Source: an uncultured Pelagibacteraceae bacterium | GTDB taxonomy: Bacteria > Pseudomonadota > Alphaproteobacteria > Pelagibacterales > Pelagibacteraceae | DNA length: 64,000 bases | NCBI GenBank assembly: GCA_902560075.1 | Contig: CACEKE010000002.1 | Span: 83,917 to 147,916 of the forward strand | Reading direction: 5' to 3' | Shown: positions 1 through 10,969 of the stretch, piece after piece | Layout of the letters: each line of letters starts with the position of its first letter | Numbering within the stretch: position 1 is the first letter of the stretch | Translations under genes and position numbers: made by a program | The notes under the pieces: generated by a model | Databases searched by the model: none | What the model was told of the DNA's origin: nothing | What the model saw: the letters and a program-made list of their open reading frames with translations, nothing else

Positions 1-1343
1 TCCTCTGGAGAAGTTTCTACTCTTACCAATATTGTATCTTGCATCATAGAATTAAGTCTTTCAGCCTCATCAGATGAAAAAACTACTTTCCCACTTGATG
101 CACCTGGTGAAGCAGGTAATCCATTTGCAATTATAATCATTTCGGCTTTTTCATCTAAGGAAGGATGTAATAAATTATCAAGCGATCCAGGGTCTATTCT
201 TAATAACGCATCTTTTTTTGTTATTAACTTTTCTTTAACCATATCTACTGCAATTTTAATTGCCGATCTAGCAGTTCTTTTACCTGATCTTGTCTGAAGT
301 ATCCAAAGCTTTCCGTTTTCTATAGTAAACTCTACATCTTGCATATCTTTGTAATACTTCTCCAAAGATTTTAAAATTTTTTTTAGCTGTTTAAATATCT
401 TTGGCATATTTTCTTCTAACGACATACCTTTATTATTTGATTTAAGTCTTGATCTTTTAGTAATATATTGTGGTGTTCTTGTACCTGCTACAACGTCCTC
501 TCCCTGGGCGTTAACCAAATATTCACCATATATCTCATTATTTCCATTAGATGGGTCTCTTGTAAAAGTTACTCCAGTTGCACATTTATCTCCCATATTG
601 CCAAAAACCATTGATTGTACATTTACAGCAGTCCCCCAATCGGAAGGTATTCGATTGATCTTTCTGTAAGTTTTTGCTCGATTGCTTTCCCAAGATAAAA
701 ATACTGAAGAGACTGCATTAATTAATTGATCCTCCACATTTTGAGGAAAATCCTTTTTGGTCTCTTGTTTTACAACATTTTTAAAATCTCTAATTAACGC
801 TTCCCAATCGCTCGTTTCAAGGTCAGTATCTAAAAGTACACCTTTAGTTAATTTATAATTTTCTATTAAATCCTCAAATTTATAACTTTCGATACTTAAT
901 ACTACAGTAGAGTACATTTGAATAAATCTTCTATAACTATCTTTAGCAAATCTGTTGTTTTTAGTTTTTTTAGCTAGCGCCTCAACTGTTATATCGTTAA
1001 GACCAAGGTTTAAAATAGTATCCATCATACCAGGCATTGATACTCTCGCACCAGATCTAACAGATAGTAGAAGAGGATCGATGGTATTGCCAAATTTTTT
1101 ACCGTTTTCTTTTTCAATTTGACTTAATTCTTTTTTAATCTCAATTAATACTTTTTTGTCTAATTTTTTATTATTTTTGTAAAACGCTTCACATGCATTT
1201 GTAGAAATAGTAAATCCAGATGGAACTGGAAAACCCAATCTACCCATTTCAGCAAGATTAGCTCCTTTGCCTCCTAGTATATTTTTAGGATATTTAAATT
1301 TTTTAGTAATTTTAGATTTAAAATTAAATACCAGCTTTTTCAT
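1..1343 (-). CDS. ppdK: Pyruvate, phosphate dikinase (5' part, cut by window edge)
   Basis: The ATG is at 1343 and the reading frame is open to the window edge, giving about 447 N-terminal residues of a protein that is usually about 880. The translation begins MKKLVFNFKSK and contains GGKGANLAEM near residue 24 and SVRSGARVSMPGMMDT further on, both hallmarks of the ATP-grasp nucleotide-binding half of PPDK. The enzyme interconverts pyruvate + ATP + Pi and PEP + AMP + PPi and would feed gluconeogenesis. It would also supply PEP, the substrate of the phosphonate pathway at the right end of this window. The start overlaps the 3' end of glyS by 20 bases, so the two are probably cotranscribed. Confidence 0.95.
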   Translation of the reverse strand, partial: MKKLVFNFKSKITKKFKYPKNILGGKGANLAEMGRLGFPVPSGFTISTNACEAFYKNNKKLDKKVLIEIKKELSQIEKENGKKFGNTIDPLLLSVRSGARVSMPGMMDTILNLGLNDITVEALAKKTKNNRFAKDSYRRFIQMYSTVVLSIESYKFEDLIENYKLTKGVLLDTDLETSDWEALIRDFKNVVKQETKKDFPQNVEDQLINAVSSVFLSWESNRAKTYRKINRIPSDWGTAVNVQSMVFGNMGDKCATGVTFTRDPSNGNNEIYGEYLVNAQGEDVVAGTRTPQYITKRSRLKSNNKGMSLEENMPKIFKQLKKILKSLEKYYKDMQDVEFTIENGKLWILQTRSGKRTARSAIKIAVDMVKEKLITKKDALLRIDPGSLDNLLHPSLDEKAEMIIIANGLPASPGASSGKVVFSSDEAERLNSMMQDTILVRVETSPE

Positions 1344-3411
1344 TTAAAAATTCAATTTTTTCAAAATTAAAATATTTATCAAATGTATTACACAACATTT
1401 TTAAAAGCTCTAGTCTATTTTTTTTTATAACTACATCATTATCATTAACTATGACATTATCAAAAAAATTTTCTACCTCTTTTTTTAGAGAAGCTAATAA
1501 TGATAATTGACTGTCATAATCATTTTCTAAGTTAATGCTTGTAAAATTTTTTCTAATGTCGTGAATTTTTTTAAAAAGATCTTTTTCAAAATTACTTTTG
1601 AATAAAGCAGGATCTGCGGAACCTTTATAATCTTCATTTTGCAATTGGGTTTCTGAATTTAAAATATTAAATGCCCTTTTATAATTTTCTATTAAATCTA
1701 TTCCAACCTGCTTTTTTATTATTTTATTAAGTCTGTCGGCTTTTGTGAAAATTACAAAAATATTATTTAAATCAAAATCTATTAATGAACTTTCTATTAT
1801 ATCTAGTCTTATGCCCTTTTCTTTCATGTAATTTTTTAGTCTATCTATTATAAAAATGGAAAGATTAGTATGAACTGATTTTCTATCAAAGTTTATAGAT
1901 TGATTATTATACAACTGGCAAGAATAATCGATCATTTCCTTAAGTTTAAAAGACTTTTTGTTTTCAATGATTAATTTGATAAGACCTATTGCCATTCTCC
2001 TTAAGGCATAAGGATCTTTTGAGCTAGTAGGGACTAAATCTAAACCAAAAAATCCTACTAAGGCGTCAAGTTTATCACTTAACGACAAAGCAATACTATA
2101 ATTATTTTTTGGTGTTCTGCTATTCAACCCGCTAGGTAAATAATGCTCACTAACTGCTAAACATACTTCTTTTTCAAATCCTTGTGACTCAGCAAAGTAT
2201 CCTCCTAAAACTCCTTGCAATTCTGGAAACTCGTTCACTAAATCAAAAAGCAAATCTACTTTAGCAATTGTAGAGGCTAACTCTAATTTTTCTTTGCTAA
2301 TTAATAATTCGTCTGAAATTACACTACATAAATTTTTAAGTCTTTTTGTTTTATCTAGATAATTTCCTAAACCGTTAAAATAATTAACATTTTCAAGCTT
2401 AGAAACATATTTAAGCATACTTTGTGATTTATTTTTTTTCCAAAAATACTCAGCATCAGTTAATCTTGCATCAACAACACTCTCATTGCCTTTTTTTATT
2501 AATCCAAATTTGTCCTCTTTATCGATTACAGAAAAAAAGTAATTCAATAGGTTGTTTTTTTTATCGGAAATTGGGAAAAACTTTTGATGATTTTCGATAG
2601 TTAATTGAATTACTTCTCTTGGAATTTCAAGGAACTTTTTATTAAAAGAACATAAAATTACCTTGGGTTTCTCTACAATGTTTGTTATCTCATCTAAAAG
2701 CTTTAAATTTATATTTAAATTAAAATTCTTTGTCTTTGAAATTTTTTCTAAATTTTTCTTAATGCTTAACTTTCTTTCTCTATCATCAACGATAACTCCA
2801 GCTTGTTTAAAGTAATTTTTATAAGATACAAAATTTTTAAATGTCCGAGTTTTTATCTCATCATCTTTATTTATAAAAGTTTTATTAGAACTTTTAAGAT
2901 GATAAAAAACAAAATTTAATGATGTCCCATTAAACAAACACAATATAGATTTAAGAGGTCTGCCCCAAGATAATTCATAATTTCCCCATTTCATTGATTT
3001 TTTCCATTTAATTCTTTGTAATAAAAATGGCATATTTTCCTGAAGTATTTTTTTGGTACTAACTTTTGTTGATGGAATTTTATAAAAATAAAACTCACCC
3101 TTTGAAGTTTTTTTCATGAAAATTTTTTTTTTTGATATATTTTTTGATTTTAAAAAACCTTCTAGAGATTCTTTATTTGCATCAACTCTCGGGCCCCTGA
3201 TTTCCTCTGTTTTTTTTTCAAACTCTTCTACTATATCCTTAAAGTAAAATATAAGTCTGTTTGGAGTTGAAATAGAATAATATAATTTGTTATAAGATAT
3301 TTTTTTTTCATCAAGGAAATTTTTTAAAATCTCTAAAAATTCGATTTTAGCATTGTTCTGCAAAGATGGAGGCATTTCTTCAGTAAATAATTCTAAAAAA
3401 AATTCTGACAT
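1324..3411 (-). CDS. glyS: Glycyl-tRNA synthetase beta subunit
   Basis: This 695-residue protein is the normal length for the bacterial beta chain of the alpha2beta2 glycyl-tRNA synthetase. It starts MSEFFLELFTEEMP, the family's typical N-terminus, and has GEFYFYK, the MKWGNYELSWGRPL stretch near residue 140 and the SLSDKLDALVGFFGL helix, all conserved in GlyS. The beta chain binds tRNA-Gly; the catalytic centre is in the alpha chain next door. The start abuts the glyQ stop codon with no gap, so they form one transcription unit. Confidence 0.97.
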   Translation of the reverse strand: MSEFFLELFTEEMPPSLQNNAKIEFLEILKNFLDEKKISYNKLYYSISTPNRLIFYFKDIVEEFEKKTEEIRGPRVDANKESLEGFLKSKNISKKKIFMKKTSKGEFYFYKIPSTKVSTKKILQENMPFLLQRIKWKKSMKWGNYELSWGRPLKSILCLFNGTSLNFVFYHLKSSNKTFINKDDEIKTRTFKNFVSYKNYFKQAGVIVDDRERKLSIKKNLEKISKTKNFNLNINLKLLDEITNIVEKPKVILCSFNKKFLEIPREVIQLTIENHQKFFPISDKKNNLLNYFFSVIDKEDKFGLIKKGNESVVDARLTDAEYFWKKNKSQSMLKYVSKLENVNYFNGLGNYLDKTKRLKNLCSVISDELLISKEKLELASTIAKVDLLFDLVNEFPELQGVLGGYFAESQGFEKEVCLAVSEHYLPSGLNSRTPKNNYSIALSLSDKLDALVGFFGLDLVPTSSKDPYALRRMAIGLIKLIIENKKSFKLKEMIDYSCQLYNNQSINFDRKSVHTNLSIFIIDRLKNYMKEKGIRLDIIESSLIDFDLNNIFVIFTKADRLNKIIKKQVGIDLIENYKRAFNILNSETQLQNEDYKGSADPALFKSNFEKDLFKKIHDIRKNFTSINLENDYDSQLSLLASLKKEVENFFDNVIVNDNDVVIKKNRLELLKMLCNTFDKYFNFEKIEFLNEKAGI

Positions 3412-4284
3412 TTACTTTTTTTCCTCTAACCATTTTAATCCTACTTGTTTTACTAAATCTCTTATTCGGGATATATATCCTGCTCTTTGAGCTGTACTAA
3501 TTGCGCCACGTGAATCAAGAATATTAAAAACATGACTAGCCTTTAAGCTATGGTCATAAGCAGGTAAAGGCAGTTCATTAAGTAATAAATTTTTAGCCTC
3601 TTTTTCTAAACTCTCAAAAGCATTAAATAAATAATCGATATTTGCTAATTCAAAATTATATTTAGAGAATTGTTTTTCGTTTTCTTTGTAAATATCTTTA
3701 TATAAAGTTCCATTTTTATTCCATAAAATATCGAATACATTTGACTTTTCCTGAACAAACATGCAAATTCTTTCAAGCCCATAAGTAAGTTCTACTGAAA
3801 CTGGACTACATTGAACACCTGCCATTTGTTGAAAATAGGTAAATTGAGTTATCTCCATACCATCGCACCAAACTTCCCAACCTAATCCCGCAGCTCCCAA
3901 AGTTGGACTTTCCCAGTCATCCTCTATAAATCTAATATCATGTACATTTTTATCTATACCTATAGATGAAAGACTATCTAAGAATAATTTTTTTATATTT
4001 TCAGGTGATGGTTTAATTAATACCTGGAATTGATAGTAATGCTGAAGTCTATTTGGGTTTTCTCCATATCTCCCATCTGATGGACGCCTTGAAGGTTGAA
4101 CATATGCAGCTTTCCACTTCTCTGGTCCAAGAGAACGTAGTGTAGTTGCAGGATGGAAAGTTCCTGCACCTACCTCTACGTCATAAGGTTGTAATATTAA
4201 ACAACCATGATTGCTCCAATAATTTTGGAGATTAAATATGGTTTCTTGAAATGTGATAAGTTTTTTAGTTTTTTTAGAAACCAT
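3412..4284 (-). CDS. glyQ: Glycyl-tRNA synthetase alpha subunit
   Basis: This is the catalytic alpha chain of glycyl-tRNA synthetase. The body opens with [17 protein letters not shown] and [15 protein letters not shown], and contains [19 protein letters not shown] (class II motif 2) and [14 protein letters not shown] and [12 protein letters not shown] stretches near the C-terminal half of the domain. I chose the ATG at 4284. The frame extends to a TTG at 4311, but starting there adds nine lysine-rich residues with no counterpart in the family. With the ATG start it overlaps the S49 peptidase stop by 11 bases. It is followed directly by glyS. Confidence 0.95.
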   Translation of the reverse strand: MVSKKTKKLITFQETIFNLQNYWSNHGCLILQPYDVEVGAGTFHPATTLRSLGPEKWKAAYVQPSRRPSDGRYGENPNRLQHYYQFQVLIKPSPENIKKLFLDSLSSIGIDKNVHDIRFIEDDWESPTLGAAGLGWEVWCDGMEITQFTYFQQMAGVQCSPVSVELTYGLERICMFVQEKSNVFDILWNKNGTLYKDIYKENEKQFSKYNFELANIDYLFNAFESLEKEAKNLLLNELPLPAYDHSLKASHVFNILDSRGAISTAQRAGYISRIRDLVKQVGLKWLEEKK

Positions 4285-5080
4285 ATTTTTGCCAGAGATT
4301 TTTTTCTTCAATTGTATTTAATAATTTTTCTATTTGTGTTTCTGAAGACAGTTTTCTAGCTAACCAACTCTTAGATTTTTCAAATTTTTTAATAATAATA
4401 TTTTCACCAAATTTTTTTTTTAAAATATCATTAACATTTCCTAACCCATCAATTAAACCTAGCTCTAGTGCTTTTCTACCTGACCAAAATTCACCAGAAA
4501 ATAATTCAATACCTTTATCTTTTTTTAATTTGGAAGCTCTACTATTTTCTACAACATCGATAAAATCTTTATGTAAGTCTAATTGAATATTTTTTAGCCT
4601 CTTAATATCCTCCTCTTTTTCATCTAAAAAAGGATCTAGTGTACTTTTATTTTTACCTGCAGTGTAAACTCTTCTTTCAACTCCTATTTTACCTATTAAA
4701 TCTTTAAATCCAAAAGATGAATATATAACTCCAATTGATCCAATGATGGAGCTCTTATTTGCATATATTTCATCTCCAGCACATGAAATTAGATAACCAC
4801 CTGATGCAGCCACATCCTCAGCAAAAACAATAACTTTTTTATTATTTTTCTTTGCTAACTGCCTAATGTGATCATGAATTAAGTGTGATTGAACTGGAGA
4901 CCCTCCTGGTGAATTAATTGAAATTGCGACAGCTGGAGATTTCTTTAGTGAAAAAGCTTTAGTGATAATTTCTTCTTGTCCTGAAAAATCTATACCTTGT
5001 TTAAATTTCCCGACGCTTCCAATTACACCTGAAAGTTTTACCAGTGGTATTATCTTTTTTTTTTTGAAAAGTGAAAACAT
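4274..5080 (-). CDS. sppA: S49 family (SppA-like) signal peptide peptidase
   Basis: This 268-residue protein matches the short form of the S49/ClpP-fold proteases. SINSPGGSP near residue 55 and [20 protein letters not shown] around residue 87 are the family signatures; the serine in AASGGY is the expected nucleophile. [12 protein letters not shown] and the C-terminal [14 protein letters not shown] also fit. There is no clear N-terminal membrane segment, so it may be peripheral or cytoplasmic. The known family role is degradation of cleaved signal peptides. It is the first gene of a minus-strand group with glyQ and glyS, and its upstream region is shared with the divergent ispB. Confidence 0.85.
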   Translation of the reverse strand: MFSLFKKKKIIPLVKLSGVIGSVGKFKQGIDFSGQEEIITKAFSLKKSPAVAISINSPGGSPVQSHLIHDHIRQLAKKNNKKVIVFAEDVAASGGYLISCAGDEIYANKSSIIGSIGVIYSSFGFKDLIGKIGVERRVYTAGKNKSTLDPFLDEKEEDIKRLKNIQLDLHKDFIDVVENSRASKLKKDKGIELFSGEFWSGRKALELGLIDGLGNVNDILKKKFGENIIIKKFEKSKSWLARKLSSETQIEKLLNTIEEKNLWQKYGF

Positions 5081-5155
5081 AATTATGCTTATAAAATTTT
5101 TATATTAATATAAAGTCTCCTTTTAGTTGAAGATTTAGGTGCGTCAATTGATAAG

Positions 5156-5161
5156 TATAAT
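5156..5161 (+). promoter_or_regulatory. Candidate -10 box of ispB
   Basis: A perfect TATAAT lies about 26 bases before the ispB start in the divergent sppA/ispB gap. The best -35-like element, TTGAAG at 5127, is 23 bases away, which is too far, so the -35 is weak or absent. This is a sequence match only. Confidence 0.35.
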
Positions 5162-5186
5162 ATCAACAAAATTGTAATAGTTTGTA

Positions 5187-6203
5187 ATGATGGGAAGCGT
5201 AATTCAATTAAAAACAAAGATTAACAACTCATATTTTGATCTAAAAAACTTAGTTGAGGATAAGTTGGTGTTAGTTGATGAAAAAATAAAAAATAAATTA
5301 AATAGTGAGGTGGATTTGGTTGACCGAATGACTAAATATCACTTTAATACAGGTGGAAAACGACTCAGAGCATTATTAACTCTTGGCTCATCAAAACTTT
5401 GCGGATATAAAAAAGGTGGAAGAGATATAAACCTAGCCGCTTGTGTAGAGCTAATTCATGCAGCTACACTTCTTCACGATGACGTAATTGATAATGGGGA
5501 GGTTAGAAGAGGTAAAAAAACATTAAACAATATTTGGGGTAATCAATCATCTATATTAGTTGGAGATTATTTATTGAGTAGATGCTTTGAAATGATGGTT
5601 GATGATGGAGATTTAGAAGTACTAAAATTATTGTCTTCTACCTCTGCTCAAATATCTCAAGGTGAAGTACTTCAATTACAACATAAAAACGATATAGATA
5701 TTTTAGAGGAAACATATTTAAAGATTATCTCATGGAAGACGGCATCTTTATTTGCCTCGGCGACTAAAGTAGGTGCTATATTATCTGGAAGTGAACAAAA
5801 TATTAAAGACGCTTTAAATTCTTATGGAAAAAATTTAGGTTTAACATTTCAGATTGCAGATGATGCCCTTGATTACAATTCAGAAATTAAATTATTTGGA
5901 AAAGAAACAGGTAACGACTTTTATGAGGGCAAAATTACATTACCAATTATAATTTTATATCAAAAAGCGTCTAATGATGAAAAAAAATTACTAAAAAATT
6001 ATTTTAATAAAGATTTAAGGAATGAGCAAGATTTCACAAATACAATTCAAATGATAAAAAAATATAACATAATCAACGAATGCTATCAGAAAGCGTCATA
6101 TTTTGTAAATATTGCCTCAAATGCATTAAATATTTTCAATGATACTAAAGAAAAAGATACTTTAAAGAAACTAACTTACTTTAGTTTAGAAAGAAATTAT
6201 TAA
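5187..6203 (+). CDS. ispB: Polyprenyl diphosphate synthase (octaprenyl type)
   Basis: This 338-residue trans-prenyltransferase makes the long prenyl tail, probably of ubiquinone. The two aspartate-rich motifs that bind Mg-diphosphate are visible: LLHDDVIDNGEVRRG near residue 97 and FQIADDALDY near residue 222; GGKRLRALL near residue 57 is the third signature. Its length and the IspB-like spacing separate it from the shorter ispA product further on. Two ATG codons are in tandem (5187 and 5190) and either may be used. Its stop interlocks with that of the convergent pdxH through a shared TTAA. Confidence 0.92.
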   Translation: MMGSVIQLKTKINNSYFDLKNLVEDKLVLVDEKIKNKLNSEVDLVDRMTKYHFNTGGKRLRALLTLGSSKLCGYKKGGRDINLAACVELIHAATLLHDDVIDNGEVRRGKKTLNNIWGNQSSILVGDYLLSRCFEMMVDDGDLEVLKLLSSTSAQISQGEVLQLQHKNDIDILEETYLKIISWKTASLFASATKVGAILSGSEQNIKDALNSYGKNLGLTFQIADDALDYNSEIKLFGKETGNDFYEGKITLPIIILYQKASNDEKKLLKNYFNKDLRNEQDFTNTIQMIKKYNIINECYQKASYFVNIASNALNIFNDTKEKDTLKKLTYFSLERNY

Positions 6204-6826
6204 GGACTTAAAAGAAATTTATCCCATTCTCCATTTTCTGTAATAACATATTTAAGTCTTTCATGTATTCGATTTTCACCATCTAACCAAAATTCAATTT
6301 CTTTTGGTTTTAAAATCCATCCTGACCAATAAGGTGGCCTTGGTACTACTCCCGTATCGGGATATTTTTTTTTAAATTTTTCAATAGATTTATAAAGGTC
6401 CTCCCTTTTTTTAAGTATTTTACTTTGATTTGAGGCCCATGCACCTATACGGCTTCCATATTTTCTAGAATTATAATATTTGTCAGCTTCATCCGAGCTA
6501 ACTTCAGATATTTTTCCAACCAATCTTATTTGCCTTAATAAACTTTTCCAATGGAAACACATTGAGGCATTAGGATTTGATTTTAAATCTTCACTTTTTT
6601 TACTATCTAAATTTGTATAAAAAATAAATCCATTTTTACTGAAATCTTTTAAAAGTACCATTCTAACACTTGGTATAGAATTATTATCTGAAGTAGCAAC
6701 AGCTACAGCATTAGGATCATTAATTTCAGATTTTTTGGCCTCCTCATACCACTCTTTAAAGAGATCAATTGGATTTTTTTGCTCTCCAAAGCAAATATTT
6801 ATATTAAGAGAGTTTTTTTGATTCAT
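6200..6826 (-). CDS. pdxH: Pyridoxamine 5'-phosphate oxidase
   Basis: This FMN enzyme oxidises pyridoxamine- or pyridoxine-5'-phosphate to pyridoxal 5'-phosphate. The 208-residue chain has SVRMVLLKDFSKNGFIFYTN and FHWKSLLRQIRLVGK in the FMN-binding barrel, the SRIGAWASNQSK loop and the C-terminal WSGWILKPKEIEFW and RIHERL motifs, in family order and at normal length. It is convergent with ispB, with interlocked stop codons, and divergent from aroC with a gap of about 30 bases. Confidence 0.95.
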   Translation of the reverse strand: MNQKNSLNINICFGEQKNPIDLFKEWYEEAKKSEINDPNAVAVATSDNNSIPSVRMVLLKDFSKNGFIFYTNLDSKKSEDLKSNPNASMCFHWKSLLRQIRLVGKISEVSSDEADKYYNSRKYGSRIGAWASNQSKILKKREDLYKSIEKFKKKYPDTGVVPRPPYWSGWILKPKEIEFWLDGENRIHERLKYVITENGEWDKFLLSP

Positions 6827-6858
6827 AATTTTAACAAAATAATTTATATAATATATTA

Positions 6859-7944
6859 ATGTCTTTTAATACATTTGGAAAAATATTTCGATTCACCACA
6901 TGGGGCGAGTCTCATGGTCCAGCTATTGGCTGTGTAGTTGACGGATGCCCACCAAATATCCCCATAAACGCAGATGATATACAAATCGAATTAAATAGAA
7001 GAAAACCAGGTCAATCAAAGTTTACTACTCAAAGAAAAGAGGATGATAAAGTTCAGATACTCTCAGGTGTTTTCGAAGGAAAAACTACAGGAACTCCTAT
7101 CTCATTAATAATTTATAATAAAGATATGAGATCTCGAGATTACGAGACAATTAAGAATAAATTTAGACCAGGTCATGCCGATTTTACTTATTTAAAAAAA
7201 TATGGAATAAGAGATTATAGAGGAGGCGGGAGGCAATCAGCTCGAGAAACAGCATCTAGAGTCGCAGCGGGAGCAATAGCAAAGAAGGTATTAGGAATCA
7301 AGCTAGGCAAAAAATACAATGTTATAGGAGCAGTTACCCAACTAGGAATATTAGGTTGTAATTTAAAAAATTGGAATGATAAATTTATAAGAAAAAATAA
7401 ACTTTTTTGTCCAGATAAATCAATTTTAAAACTTTGGGAAAAATATTTATTAAGCATACGTAAATCTGGCTCATCGTGTGGTGCAGTTATAGAGGTAAGA
7501 GCAAGAGGAATACCCGTAGGACTAGGAGCGCCAATTTATTCAAAATTAGATATGGATCTCGCAGCTGCAATGATGAGTATTAATGCTGTTAAAGGTGTCA
7601 ATATAGGCTCCGGAATGAATTCTGCACAATTAACTGGTGAACAAAATTCTGATGAGATGTCGAAAAAAGGAAAAAGTACATTATTTAAATCTAATAATGC
7701 AGGGGGTATCTTAGGTGGAATTTCCTCAGGACAGGAAATTATTTTATCGTTTGCAGTAAAACCAACCTCATCTATTCTTACTAAGAGGAAAACAATAGAC
7801 AAATTTGGAAAGAATACTTCAATATCTGTAAAAGGCAGACATGATCCTTGTGTTGGAATTAGAGCAGTGCCTATCGGTGAAGCAATGATGAATTGTGTTT
7901 TGTTAGATCACTTTTTAATGCACAATGCACAGTGCAAAAATTAA
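6859..7944 (+). CDS. aroC: Chorismate synthase
   Basis: This protein converts 5-enolpyruvylshikimate 3-phosphate to chorismate, the last shared step of aromatic amino acid synthesis, using reduced FMN. The 361-residue sequence has the signatures [17 protein letters not shown] at the N-terminus, [14 protein letters not shown] and [21 protein letters not shown] in the middle, and [19 protein letters not shown] near the C-terminus. No Shine-Dalgarno sequence is visible before the ATG. It stands alone on the plus strand; its stop interlocks with that of dxs. Confidence 0.97.
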   Translation: MSFNTFGKIFRFTTWGESHGPAIGCVVDGCPPNIPINADDIQIELNRRKPGQSKFTTQRKEDDKVQILSGVFEGKTTGTPISLIIYNKDMRSRDYETIKNKFRPGHADFTYLKKYGIRDYRGGGRQSARETASRVAAGAIAKKVLGIKLGKKYNVIGAVTQLGILGCNLKNWNDKFIRKNKLFCPDKSILKLWEKYLLSIRKSGSSCGAVIEVRARGIPVGLGAPIYSKLDMDLAAAMMSINAVKGVNIGSGMNSAQLTGEQNSDEMSKKGKSTLFKSNNAGGILGGISSGQEIILSFAVKPTSSILTKRKTIDKFGKNTSISVKGRHDPCVGIRAVPIGEAMMNCVLLDHFLMHNAQCKN

Positions 7945-9854
7945 TTAGTTTTTTTGATTATTACCTTGGAGTTTAAAGTCTCTAATACTTTATCAACAAT
8001 GTTAAAAGAGTCTAACCCTGCAATTTTATACATCTGCTCTGGCTTATCTTGATCTATAAATTTATCAGGCAATACCATGTTTCGCAGTTTTAAGTTGTTA
8101 TCAAGGAGATTTTTATCTGTAAGAAATTTAGAGACATGAGAGCCAAAACCTCCTATAGAACCTTCCTCAACAGTAATTAAAATTTCATGCTCATTAGCTA
8201 CTTGCCATAAAAGATTTTCATCTAAAGGTTTGGCAAATCTCGCATCGATTATGGTTAAATTTATACCTTTTTTTTGTAAAATTTCTGAGGATTTAAGAAT
8301 ATCATTTAATCTTGCTCCAAAGTTAACGATTGCAACTTTCTTACCCTCTCTAACTACCTTGCCTTTACCTACAATTAATTTTTCATCAATTGATGGTAGC
8401 TCGACACCCAATCCATTACCTCTAGGGTATCTAAATGCGCAAGGTCTATCATTAATATCTATAGAAGTATTTATCATTTTTACAAGTTCAGCCTCATCAC
8501 TCGCAGCCATCACAATAAAATTAGGCAAAGTTGTAAGATAAGTAATATCAAATGAACCAGCGTGAGTAGGTCCGTCTGCACCAACTAATCCTGCCCTGTC
8601 AATTGCAAATCTGACAGGTAAGCTTTGTATCGCTACATCATGAACAACTTGATCATAAGCTCTTTGCAAAAATGTTGAATAAATAGCTGCGTAAGGTTTA
8701 AAACCTTCCGTAGCTAGCCCAGCTGCGAATGTTACTGCATGTTGTTCGGCTATACCTACATCAAACATTCTATCAGGAAATTTTTCTGCAAATAAATCCA
8801 TACCTGTACCAGATGGCATTGCAGCTGTTATACCAATTACCTTACTGTCATTTTTAGCATGTTCAATTAGAGTATTTGCAAAAACCTTTGTATATGATGG
8901 TGCAATTGATTTAGATTTTTCTTGTTTGCCAGTACTTACATTAAACTTTGAAACACCATGATATTTATCTTCAGATTTTTCAGCAAAACTATATCCTTTA
9001 CCTTTCTCAGTCTTTACATGTATCATAATTGGACCGTCGTAACTTACTTCTTTTGCATTTTGCAGAACTGGTAGTAAGGCATCTAAATCATGTCCATTAA
9101 TTGGACCAACATAATAAAATCCCATTGAGTTAAACAAAGTACCGCCTGTTACTGCAGATCTTAAAAAATCTTCTGCCTTGCCTGCTTTTTTTGAAAATCT
9201 TTTTGAAAAAGCAGAAATAATAAGCTTAACTGTTTCTCTAAAACTAAAATAAATTTTACCAGAAAGAATTTTTGCAAGATAACTTCTCATTGCACCAACA
9301 GGTTTAGCAATTGACATGTCATTATCGTTTAGAATTACTATAATTTTAGTCTTACTCGCTCCTGCGTTATTCATCGCTTCATAAGCCATGCCTGCACTAA
9401 TTGCTCCATCTCCTATTACTGAAATTACATTACTAGATTTATTAGATAATTTGTTAGCTATAGCAATTCCAAGTCCTGAAGATATAGAGGTTGAGCTGTG
9501 TGCAGCACCAAAAGGATCATACTCGCTTTCAGTTCGTTTTGTAAAACCAGATAATCCATTTCCTTGTCGCAAAGTTCTGATTTTATCTTTCCTTCCAGTT
9601 AGTATTTTATGTGGGTATGCTTGATGACCAACATCCCAAATTAATTTGTCGTTTGGAGTATCAAAAATATAATGTAATGCTACAGTTAATTCAACCACAC
9701 CTAAACCAGCACCTAAATGACCACCAGTTTCAGAAACTGCATCAATTAATTCTTCTCTGAGTTCTTTAGCAACATGTTTTAGTTCATCCTTTTTAAGTTT
9801 TCTTAAATCTGATGGAAAATTTATATTATTTAAATATTTGTAGAATTTTTTCAT
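7941..9854 (-). CDS. dxs: 1-deoxy-D-xylulose-5-phosphate synthase
   Basis: This TPP enzyme condenses pyruvate with glyceraldehyde 3-phosphate in the first step of the MEP isoprenoid pathway. The 637-residue protein has [19 protein letters not shown] near residue 44, the TPP-binding [20 protein letters not shown] stretch ending in NDND, and the transketolase pyrimidine domain with [15 protein letters not shown]. The C-terminal transketolase domain is complete. It starts directly after ispA (4-base overlap), so the two genes supply precursor and farnesyl diphosphate together. Confidence 0.97.
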   Translation of the reverse strand: MKKFYKYLNNINFPSDLRKLKKDELKHVAKELREELIDAVSETGGHLGAGLGVVELTVALHYIFDTPNDKLIWDVGHQAYPHKILTGRKDKIRTLRQGNGLSGFTKRTESEYDPFGAAHSSTSISSGLGIAIANKLSNKSSNVISVIGDGAISAGMAYEAMNNAGASKTKIIVILNDNDMSIAKPVGAMRSYLAKILSGKIYFSFRETVKLIISAFSKRFSKKAGKAEDFLRSAVTGGTLFNSMGFYYVGPINGHDLDALLPVLQNAKEVSYDGPIMIHVKTEKGKGYSFAEKSEDKYHGVSKFNVSTGKQEKSKSIAPSYTKVFANTLIEHAKNDSKVIGITAAMPSGTGMDLFAEKFPDRMFDVGIAEQHAVTFAAGLATEGFKPYAAIYSTFLQRAYDQVVHDVAIQSLPVRFAIDRAGLVGADGPTHAGSFDITYLTTLPNFIVMAASDEAELVKMINTSIDINDRPCAFRYPRGNGLGVELPSIDEKLIVGKGKVVREGKKVAIVNFGARLNDILKSSEILQKKGINLTIIDARFAKPLDENLLWQVANEHEILITVEEGSIGGFGSHVSKFLTDKNLLDNNLKLRNMVLPDKFIDQDKPEQMYKIAGLDSFNIVDKVLETLNSKVIIKKTN

Positions 9855-10723
9855 TTACTTCTTGTTAAAATAAAGTTCACAGTTTCCTTTAAATCCTCTG
9901 CATTCTTGCCAAATTTACTTAAGCGTTTAAAAATGTTATTTTTTAATTTATATGAATAATTAATAGCATTTTTATATCCAAGTAAACTAATTAAAGTGGC
10001 TTTTCCTTTTTTTTGATCTTTCTTTGTTTTTTTCCCAACTTTTTTCGAATTTCCACTTTGATCAATTAAATCATCAGCTATTTGAAAAAGTAAACCTATA
10101 TCTGATCCAATACTACTAAAATTTTTAAAATTTTTTTTATCTTTATTTATGATAATAGGTGCAATACAACAAAATTCAAAAAGCATTCCAGTTTTTTTTC
10201 TCTGCATCTCTATTATTTTTAACATGGAAACTCTTTGTTTTTCGTATTCAAGATCTAAATGCTGACCTCCTGCTACTCCAGAATGTCCTGCACACCTAGA
10301 AATAGAATGTATAAGTTCATTTTTTACATCACTTGATACATTAAAATTATTGCTGCTTAATATTTCAAAGCTAATAGTTAATAATGAGTTTCCTGCAAGA
10401 ATTGCGGTTGATTCACTAAACTTTTTATGCACGGTTAATTTACCTCTTCTTAAAATATCATCATCCATACATGGTAGGTCATCGTGTATTAGTGAATAAG
10501 CATGTATACACTCTACTGCTGCACTAACATGTAATAAAGTTTTATAGTCAATAGAAAAAATTTTTCCTACATCAATTAATAACTTTGACCTAATTTGCTT
10601 ACCACCGGGAAATAAGCCATATTTCATTGAGCTAATAAGACTTGTTTTATTTTGTTTGTTTAAAAATTTTTTTAAGAAACTGTTAGTATCTCTTGCAACT
10701 TTATATAATTTTTTTTCCATCAT
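9851..10723 (-). CDS. ispA: Farnesyl/geranylgeranyl diphosphate synthase
   Basis: This short-chain prenyltransferase has 290 residues and the two aspartate-rich motifs: [15 protein letters not shown] near residue 77 and [13 protein letters not shown] near residue 214. The CMDDD form, with two extra residues in the first motif, is typical of bacterial Isp[11 protein letters not shown] near residue 40 is also conserved. It sits between xseB and dxs with overlaps on both sides; the xseB-ispA-dxs order is a common proteobacterial operon. Confidence 0.92.
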   Translation of the reverse strand: MMEKKLYKVARDTNSFLKKFLNKQNKTSLISSMKYGLFPGGKQIRSKLLIDVGKIFSIDYKTLLHVSAAVECIHAYSLIHDDLPCMDDDILRRGKLTVHKKFSESTAILAGNSLLTISFEILSSNNFNVSSDVKNELIHSISRCAGHSGVAGGQHLDLEYEKQRVSMLKIIEMQRKKTGMLFEFCCIAPIIINKDKKNFKNFSSIGSDIGLLFQIADDLIDQSGNSKKVGKKTKKDQKKGKATLISLLGYKNAINYSYKLKNNIFKRLSKFGKNAEDLKETVNFILTRSK

Positions 10724-10949
10724 TTAAAATTTTTTTAATTTTTTCACGAGTTTCATCAGAAATTTTTCTTGAAGTATTTTGGAATTTTTTTTGAATTAAA
10801 TTATTTATAGTTAAAAGCTTTTGATATTCTTCAATTGATTTTTCTAAATCCTTCTGTTTTTCTAATTTTTTGACCAGATTAGCTGCTATTTCTGTTAGCT
10901 CAGTTAATGATTTAATTTTAATATCATCTAGTAAATTTTTGTCTTTCAT
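10701..10949 (-). CDS. xseB: Exodeoxyribonuclease VII small subunit
   Basis: This is an 82-residue acidic/basic helical protein. The position directly before ispA and dxs, the length and the LTEIAANLVKKLEKQKDLEKSIEEY-type heptad region around residues 15-40 fit XseB. The small subunit joins XseA to degrade single-stranded DNA. The C-terminal half is lysine-rich and longer than in many homologues. The gene overlaps the start of ispA by 23 bases. The assignment rests partly on context. Confidence 0.75.
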   Translation of the reverse strand: MKDKNLLDDIKIKSLTELTEIAANLVKKLEKQKDLEKSIEEYQKLLTINNLIQKKFQNTSRKISDETREKIKKILNDGKKII

Positions 10950-10969
10950 ATTAAATATTTAATTATTAC

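Noticed and set aside
7920..7960. Small hairpin with a T-run at the aroC/dxs junction
   Set aside because: The stem (TGCAC/GTGCA) is only 5 pairs with a long loop and lies inside aroC coding sequence; too weak to call a terminator.
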